64,000 bases of DNA. Source: Tillus elongatus (Eukaryota; Arthropoda; Insecta; Coleoptera; Cleridae). The notes under the pieces were generated by a model. It had not been told where the DNA came from and searched no databases. It worked only from the letters and a program-made list of their open reading frames with translations. This document shows, in pieces, positions 56,985 to 64,000 of this stretch. The stretch lies in assembly GCA_964006375.1 (NCBI GenBank), contig OZ023267.1, positions 29,909,869 to 29,973,868 of the forward strand. Reading direction: 5' to 3'. How positions within the stretch are numbered: position 1 is the stretch's first letter; every line of letters begins with the position of its first letter. The translations under genes were made by a program, and so were the position numbers.

Positions 56985-59619
56985 TAGGGTGTGGCGCCAA
57001 GACCTTTAGTTAGCCGTTTCTCAATAACTACTCTGATTTGAAATTTGAAAATTTACACACATACGATCGAGACAAATTCCAGTGCAGTGAAAATAGTTTA
57101 CTTTATGTCAAACTTCCGGTTTAACCAGAAGTCACCATTAACTTGCTTATTTTAAATACAACATGGTAATTTTCATTATATTTTCGAATTCTACATTGAA
57201 TTTGAGATAAATTAATACTAATACACCATATGTCAAAAATCAACCGTTTTCGAAATTTTTCGATTTTTTTGAAAATTCTCGCGAAAACCAAGGTGAAGTT
57301 GCACGCTCTCTCTCTGTGGAAATACAACTGAGAAGACCCAGTTTTTGTACAGATTACTCTCAGACTGGCACCTAAACGACACGTTTGATAGCGTTTCTTT
57401 TAAGTATACAGGGTGATGAGAATTAGCGTGGCATTTGGTAAAATTGAAATCACAATTACTTGCTTATTTCAAATGGAACAACCTATATTTTATGAGCTAT
57501 TTCGGTTCGCATCCGGTTTCCCTTTCAACGTGTATTAGCATTCCCTATACCTAAATTCCACCGTTTCCCGAATATTTCAATTTTATTGGATTAACTTGAT
57601 TCAAATTGTCGCAATAGATTTAAAGCAGGCTTTGGAACTTGAAAATATGCTTGTTGACGTCTACATGTCAAGTCCCACGCCTTACAAATGAGAACATAAC
57701 ATTTGTTGGGCCTTGTCGCGTAAAAAAAAAGAGAGCATTTTGTATTTGCATCCAAATCGCTGCATTTCCCCTGTTTTAGTTCTGTAAAATCAATGTGTTG
57801 TTAACTAACTTGTGAAACCAAAATACAATTCAACAATATAGGTATTTATTATAAATGAGTACATGACTTAACTAATAGCTAGTGGAAAACTAAAACACAA
57901 AAACAAATAACAAAATTGTGGAACTTATAACAAGTGCTCAAAATCACTCCCACTGACATGGAGGCATTTTGTTATTCGTCTTTTAATGTTTTGGTTCGTA
58001 GCCTTTCTGGACCGTGGTGGCCATCTATGTGGGCCGTTATTGGCAACCCACCTGACTTCAAAATGTTGTTGCAAAAAATCATGAGCTAAATGGAAATTGT
58101 GGGGCGGTGCTCCGTCTTGCTGATACCAGCTTGTTCTAGCTTCTTCTAAACTTAATGTGTTGAGAGAAACTAGAATCACTTCGTGAAAATATCATAATAA
58201 CTCATACCAGTGAGATTTTCATCATATATTTTAATCCCAAAAATCTTATCGTTCTTAATTGCACAAAACACATTGAATGACCACCTGTCTTGGCAATAGT
58301 TGATCCTGGTAACATGGGGATTCTCATCTGACCAGAAGTGACTATTGTAGCGATTGTGCATGTCATTTTTGGAGAACTTCGCCTCACCGCACCAAATAAT
58401 TCTCTTGCAGAAATTCTCATCTTCTTGTGTTTTCAATAGGAACCATTCACAGAACTCAACACGTATAGGAAAATCGTTTGGTTGCAAACCATGTATCGGG
58501 TGGTAATAGAAGGGTCTCCAATGATGCTTTTTCAAAATCCTGTGAATCGTTCTCACTGACAAGCGTAATTCTTTTTCGCAATCGCTGATAGATGCCTTGG
58601 GATCAGCAACAAAAAATGCCATTACGTTTACTTCGTTTACCTCGTTATCGACGAGTGGCTTACGCTTCTGTACTTTTGGGCGAAAACTTCCATGCTGTGA
58701 ACAATTTTGCAGCAACCTCTTTATCATGTCGTGACTGGGTTTCGGTTTATTCGGGTACTTTTTTGCAAATGCACGATATGTTCGGCCCACAATTCGTTGA
58801 CACTCATCATAAATAATTAGAAGCTCCAAAAAATCGTCGTTTGTGTACTGCAAATTTGCCATTTTTGCACCACGTTGACTGATAGTATCTCGATTTTTAT
58901 GACAATCAGCTTCGCTTAACGCTCTTTTGACATGTAGACGTCAACAAGCATATTATCAAGTTCCAAAGCCTGCCTTAAATCTATTGTGGCAATTTGAATA
59001 AAGTGAATCCAATAAAATTGAAATATTCGGGAAATGGTGGAATTTAGGTATAAGGAATGCTAATACACGTTGAAAGGGAAACCGGATGAGAACCGAAATA
59101 GCTCATAAAATATAGGGTGTTCCATTTGAAATAAGCGAGTAATTGTGATTTCAATTTTACCAAATGGCACGGCTAATTTTTATCACCCTGTATACTTAAA
59201 AAAAACGCTATCAAACGTGTCGTTTAGGTGCCAATCTGAGGGTAATCTGTACAAAAACTGAGTCTCCTCAGTTGTATTTCCACAGAGAGAGACAGAGCGT
59301 GCAACGTTCACCTTGGTTTCCGCGAGAATTTTCAAAAAAATCGAAAAATTTCGAAAACGGTTGATTTTTGACATATGTTGTATTAGTAATAATTTATCTC
59401 AAATTCAATGTAGAATTCGAAAATATAATGAAAATTACCATGTTCTATTTAAAATAAGCAAGTTGATGGTTACTTCCGGTTAAACCGGAAGTTTGACATA
59501 AAGTAAACTATTTTCATTGAACTGGAATTTGTCTCGATCGTATGTGTGTAAATTTTCAAATTTCAAATCGGAGTAGTTATTGAGAAACGGCTAACGAAAG
59601 GTCTTGGCGCCACACCCTG
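56985..59619 (-). mobile_element. Tc1/mariner-like element with inverted repeats of about 690 bp
   Basis: TA at 56983-56984 and 59620-59621. Ends tagggtgtggcgccaagacc and complemented cagggtgtggcgccaagacc. The inverted repeats run 56985-57672 and 58928-59619 and are highly similar. It inserted at the end of a (TA)n tract. The transposase lies between the repeats on the minus strand. Confidence 0.87.
57925..58862 (-). pseudogene. Tc1/mariner-like transposase with a catalytic Asp changed to Gly
   Basis: An intact first part of 228 residues starts MANLQYTNDDFLELLIIYDE and has the DUF4817-type helix-turn-helix and RIIWCGEAKFSKND. The family normally has Asp where Gly stands in WCGEAKF, so the first catalytic residue is lost. 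After a stop and frameshift near 58176 a second frame gives WYQQDGAPPHNFHLAHDFLQ (second Asp) and WPPRSRKATNQNIKRRI, where the SPDL-type third Asp is also missing. It is inactive. Confidence 0.85.
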
Positions 59620-62213
59620 TATATCCGAGCGATAACTCAAAAAATACTAAACTGATTTCAATCAAACTTGGCAAAAATCTTGTTTGGGCGAAACCCGTGG
59701 TCGTGTTCGTTAATCAGCCTTTATGCTCAAGCTTTTCCGGTGGAAAATCGGGGAAAACTTTTTGAAAACGCTATATTTTTGTAAGTATCGGAGTAGGAGT
59801 GAGTAGGAATGAGATTTTACACGTGGCTAGAAATAGTGCAAATAAACCTATGTTGTGAATTTAAAGTACACAATATTTAGAGTTTTTTCCAAATTAAAAA
59901 TAAAATCCCAAAAACATGCGTTGAAACGACTTAGTGGTTAAAAATGCCTGACAGACAGAGTAGTTAACTGCCACGCGTAGATTGATTCATACAACAGGTA
60001 TAAACCATACATCAACGGTAACCAAACTAAATATATACCAGGCATAAAACATACTACTCGAACCAACAATCGTGAAATCTCTGCCGCAATTATGGAAAAT
60101 GACAGACGACCTGAAATAAAACATTTGCCAAGTGATGGTTATTTAACTGGGGGATTCAATCAATCATTAAAATGCACTATATTTGTAGCTTTATAAACGA
60201 CCCTAAATACAGTTTTAGCGCAGCATAGATATATTATGCTGTCGCGTAATATAGTAGAAATGTAAAAAAATTGAAGTCAAGTCTATAAAAATGATTCTAA
60301 AATAGTTTCTTTCATCTTTAAACTTAAACATAAGACGTTTTATAAGACCGAAACAGTCCTTGAATGTGTTTCAAGGGTAATTCTACTAATTATCTAATTA
60401 ATTGTTACGTATACTTTTCATATACTACCCCGGGTATGAAGCATGTGTCAAGTATTATGTAGACAACGTTAGTTGACGCATTAACAGATAGCGAATTGGA
60501 AGCGTGCTGCACTGCTACGCAGAAAGTTGCATCATCGAATCCAGCTCGGATGAATGTATCTTTTTTTATGTTTTATTTTGACATTTGGAGAAACAATAGT
60601 GTACAGATTTCATACATTTGAACAAGCTCTCATTTTTGTTTAAAACGCCGGAACAAGTTTGTCACCTTTGAGTCTGACATAATTTTCAGTAGACATTTTG
60701 TTATTGTTGATATTGGAAAAACCGGTTTGATTAGGTGGACTAAAACCAAACCATACTGGCGATTAATAAGGAAAAATGACTGTTAGGTTTATAATTTGGC
60801 AGATACTTTACTTTTCCAAATATGAATTAAGTTTCCTTCTGAAAATCTTTTGTATAACTTTAATGAAATTTGTAATACAAGTTTCTTTTAAAGAGACTTA
60901 CACTATCTACAGATATAGCAAAACATTTAGTTCTTGAGGTTCATAGAAAATTGAGTTTTGGGCTTTTTTCTCAAAAGGAGTTAGAACACAAGATTTTTTT
61001 GATAATAGAGAGATATCGATGGCAACACTTTCCAAAGAATCAAATGTGCGCGTACTAGGACCTAAAAAATCGATCTTCAAGGTCTGTGTAAGTTTAAAGT
61101 ATTACCATTACTAATATGCCGTATAATAGTAGTGTACAATTCATATGAAAATTCGCTACTATAACGCACTTGCTGCGTCCCGAAAATTTTAGTTTAACCT
61201 AGCTGTTTAGTTTCGGTTTTTGGTTAATTTACTTTTGCTGCAGTTGTATCAATATAGAAAAATTATGCACCATCAGAATCTCAACGCTGTATCGCCTTGT
61301 TCAGACTAAGCACGCATTAAATTTAATTTAAATATTATTCTTACTCTCTCTCTCCCTCTCTCTCTCTCGTCATTTAAATAATGGAGAGGGGGGAGCGCGG
61401 ATAGAGAGAGAAAAAGAGAGATGGAGATATGGAAAAAGATATCCTGGCTCAGAAAGATTATATAATGATCTGTGAAAGTGAACCACCACCACAACATAAG
61501 GTAATTAACATACAGATATATACCACGAAGGCCGGAAAAATTAACACAGGTGGTAGATTAAGAGAAGGAAAGTTAAAAACTGATTGTCCAAATATTCAAA
61601 CATAAAATATTTTATCGTCATCCAAAATACAGTAATAATCTTACCATCTGACATCTGAATCCTTTTGCGAGGTAAAAGAGATCTCAGATTTCGCCATTCG
61701 GTGCTTTAAAATTTCATTGACTAGGAAAATAATAAAATCATGTACCAATAAATGTTATAATAGATAATAGATAGATATAATAGATAATAGATATAAGTTG
61801 TAAAACGTGTAACACGTTACAACATATTTCTTCACAACTCTGGACTGGGTATCAAAATAAAGGGCTTCACGAGTAAAACACAGCGAACCAAGCGGAGCTT
61901 TCATAAATTAAAAATGGCGGCCGACGTAAGGTGACGGAATATTTCTTTATCAACAGCCTCCATGAAATCGGTATCAAATGGAAGGTCTTTACGAGTGAAA
62001 TACAATAGCATTTTCATAAAATCATAATGGTTCTTTTTTCGTTTTAGTACACTTAAATAATAAGCTTGTTTTTAAAATATTTTTTAACTCCTAACTTATT
62101 GAACCTTAAGTTGCTCACTTATTTTTTGCCGTTACAGTTGATGTCTGTAGTTATCTGTATTAATCTCACAACACATACCTATATGTATACGTTTTCTATT
62201 AGTTATTACTTAC

Positions 62214-62558
62214 CTTCAGTTATGGGATCTATCAGGGCAGGGTTATCCAGTTGGACCAGGTTAGATACTAGGTTGTAATGTGAAAGCATGACCCCCTTAG
62301 GAAGTCCAGTAGTTCCACTGGAGTAGGGGAGTAGACACACTTCCCTAGGGCTGAGACCGGGTATGTCTCCTTCATGGCCTGCTTTCAGAAGACTCTCCAA
62401 ACTCTGTACATTGCTGGACGGGTCGTCGTCAGTTCCTATGCAGATTGTTGTGCGGTAGTCTGTTAACTGGGGACCGATAGTTGTGGCCACTTCGAGCAGT
62501 TGGGGTATTGTTATTATCATTTTGACACCCGCATTTTCAAACTGACGTTTTACTTCGT
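62214..62558 (-). CDS. 4CL-like acyl-CoA synthetase, first visible coding exon (gene continues past right edge)
   Basis: First of five in-phase exons of an ANL-superfamily adenylate-forming enzyme. Such enzymes activate a carboxylate with ATP and then load it onto CoA. This exon carries the phosphate-binding loop, visible as [16 protein letters not shown] at about residues 69-84 of the exon product. The acceptor is ttcag just above 62558 and the donor GGTAAGT follows 62214. The exon ends GAA G and the next begins AC GGT, making one Asp codon, so phases agree (1/1). The five exons give about 427 residues; the family is usually 530-550 long, so about 110-130 N-terminal residues lie beyond 64000. 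I found no upstream exon between 62560 and 64000. The following exon has FHIYGFN where beetle luciferases carry an HHGFGM-type luciferin-pocket segment. I therefore infer a CoA ligase rather than a luciferase; the substrate is unknown. Confidence 0.9.
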
Positions 62559-62639
62559 CTGAAACATGAAAAAATTATTGGGTAGGTTTTTGCATCTTGT
62601 GCTTGGGACAAAAGTATAAATTTTGAACTTAAGAACCAA

Positions 62640-62910
62640 AAAGTCTGATGTGTTATGGTAGCGACTTTTTCATTAATTAAAAATTAAAAAAATAATTGGG
62701 CGATTTTGATAAAATTCGGCATGTACCTTCCCTTTGTAAGTGGCTTGGGTAAGTTCGTTAGTCAGGAAAATCGGACAAGATTTTCCGCGAAAATTTCGGG
62801 GTTTCTTTCGAAAAAAATTTTTATCTCAAAAAATAAAAAGCTATGGTAACCAAATTTGGTGGGTAGGTTGATGATATAAAAAGTAAACTATACACCAAAA
62901 TTTCGACTTT
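62640..62910 (+). mobile_element. (TA)n-family relic next to the P-loop exon
   Basis: tgtgttatggtagcgactt, ttgataaaattcggcatgta and gtaagtggcttgggtaagtt are family blocks; the tract and ends are missing. Confidence 0.5.
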
Positions 62911-62937
62911 TTTAATTTCAAGTCCATTTCCTTTCTT

Positions 62938-63090
62938 TTCTATATGTGTTGTTTACGAGTAAGACGTTTGTCTAAATGGACACCGAGGTATCTCGTATGA
63001 TTTGCTTGCAGTACTTCGACACTCTTAGAGTAAACAGGAGGGCGAGAAGAACGTTGTGTATGTATGAGGTATAATTTGGTAAATGTTTCT
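62938..63090 (-). pseudogene. Non-LTR RT thumb fragment
   Basis: The minus frame gives PPVYSKSVEVLQANHTRYLG then VHLDKRLTRKQHI. This is the YLGVHLDKRLTW-type segment after the RT palm. A different subfamily from copies A-D. Confidence 0.6.
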
Positions 63091-63367
63091 TCCAAATGTT
63101 TAGGTGTTAAAAAATATCTTGGAACGGCAATTAAAGTTTTATTCCAGGTTCTATTTCTCCTGAAAACTCCACCTTACTGTTTAACCACAAATAATGAGTT
63201 TGGGGGTAGTTTCGCACAAAACATATTTTATTTACAGCTTAAGCTTCGAAAAAAAATAATTTTACCTGCACAAAACTTTGACATTAGTTTTTGACATTGG
63301 TGCTTTAATAAATTATGTTTAACAATGTTTTTAAGGTTTTCATTCGGCTCTGCCTCGTATTTAGATA

Positions 63368-64000
63368 CATGTGTCCCACCTAAAATTTGCAATCCCTAAA
63401 ATGTCCGATTTCGTCCAAGTGTGGGAAAAATGCTAAAACAGGTCAATTTTAACTTTTGGGGTATCGCCCAGAGCCACCCCCCAAAAATGTAGATGGCAGA
63501 GGTCGAGCGACACATAATTTTGAAGCTGTTGTTTTCAATTTTGAGCGATTGGTTTCTGAGAACCCCGCTTAATTCTGTGAAAGGAAACGAAAGTGGTTAT
63601 GAAGAAACAATTCAATTTAACGAATGTACTACTCAAAATGTCCAGCCCCAGCTTCCATACAATAGTACAATCACTTTTCAAAAGCTTGTCTAACGTTTTT
63701 AAAGATTTCTGGCGTGATAAAACGCCCCTCTACGACGATTTGTTTTTGAAGCATTTGAAGAGATTCAGGTGGTGTAGAATAAACCTTAAACTTTAAGTGG
63801 TCCCACAAAAAACGCAAATGGGTTAGGTCGGGCGTCCTAGCTGGCCATTCGATGGGACCACTCCGACCTACCCATTGTCCGGGAAATGAGCAGCCCAAAA
63901 ATTCTGTTGAAAGAAATGTTAGTTTTCTTTGAGATTTGCGTCTTCTTCCAGTTCTTGGGTGACTAAAGGGTCAATAAGGTCTCCTAAGAACTTCAAATAA
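63368..64000 (-). mobile_element. Tc1/mariner-like element, left part, with transposase C-terminus
   Basis: The end catgtgtcccaccta lies after a TA at 63366-63367. The minus frame at 63898-63671 encodes QWVGRSGPIEWPARTPDLTH (third catalytic Asp in TPDL), FLWDHLKFKVYSTPPESLQM and NVRQAFEK with a stop at 63671. The element runs off the right edge, so its state is unknown. Confidence 0.7.

Larger units (their letters stand above)
56745..61190 (+). mobile_element. (TA)n-family element interrupted by a mariner-like element
   Basis: End hairpin (agctaattttcattaagaac) at about 56745, block gagtgcgaatttgggtccct, TA tract 56894-56980. The mariner-like element follows, and the body resumes at 59620 (gataactcaaaaaatactaa), ending cataacgcacttgctgcgtc-like near 61155-61180. 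Parts of 59900-61000 show nothing recognisable. Confidence 0.6.

Noticed and set aside
60478..60550. tRNA-like sequence (agatagcgaattggaagcgt ... atcgaatcc)
   Set aside because: Loose A/B-box resemblance only; acceptor stem and D arm could not be paired. A tRNA scan would decide.
63493..63796. Plus-strand frames of 66-67 residues
   Set aside because: Antisense of a mariner-like element's 3' part and transposase end.

Overview
The window looks like an AT-rich, repeat-laden insect nuclear genome, most likely a beetle. It holds spliced genes with GT-AG introns, very long introns, and piggyBac, pogo, hAT, mariner, foldback, Penelope-like, non-LTR and SINE elements. The species is not recognised.

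Two host genes are supported. The first is a minus-strand 4-coumarate-CoA-ligase-like (ANL superfamily) acyl-CoA synthetase that spans almost the whole window. Its five visible coding exons, in transcription order, are 62558-62214, 27435-27106, 24840-24662, 19168-19013 and 391-116. They join in phase and encode about 427 residues. The N-terminal part, roughly 110-130 residues, lies beyond the right edge. The introns are about 34.8, 2.3, 5.5 and 18.6 kb. The second gene is plus-strand PPP4R2 (protein phosphatase 4 regulatory subunit 2), coding exons 4138-5013 and 14248-15030. It lies wholly inside the last intron of the first gene, on the opposite strand. A short read-through isoform of PPP4R2, ending at 5106 with its own AATAAA, is possible.

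Most of the rest is nested mobile DNA. From left to right: a roughly 2.85-kb palindrome carrying (TA)n tracts (738-3590); a SINE; a non-LTR copy split by a 3.05-kb foldback element with a 9-bp target duplication (6639-9688); a 232-bp tandem array of a reverse-transcriptase segment (11471-12400); a 493-bp direct repeat with GC-rich palindromes, one copy interrupted by a non-LTR element (19206-21779); another palindromic (TA)n element containing hammerhead-ribozyme-like repeats (21862-23800); a hammerhead-bearing repeat block invaded by a nearly intact piggyBac (28134-30544) and a pogo-like element (30723-33564); a GC-rich long hairpin element (35184-36440); a hAT-type element with an 8-bp duplication (40550-43690); nested mariner-like elements with long inverted repeats (45152-49300, 52170-54710, 56985-59619, 63368 onward); and a Penelope-like remnant with a GIY-YIG fragment between opposed hammerhead motifs (49660-50500).

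All transposase and RT genes seen are broken. No tRNA or rRNA gene, CRISPR array or bacterial-type operon was found. The strongest leads are the hammerhead ribozyme repeats, the foldback element, the (TA)n palindrome family, and the alternative 3' end of PPP4R2.
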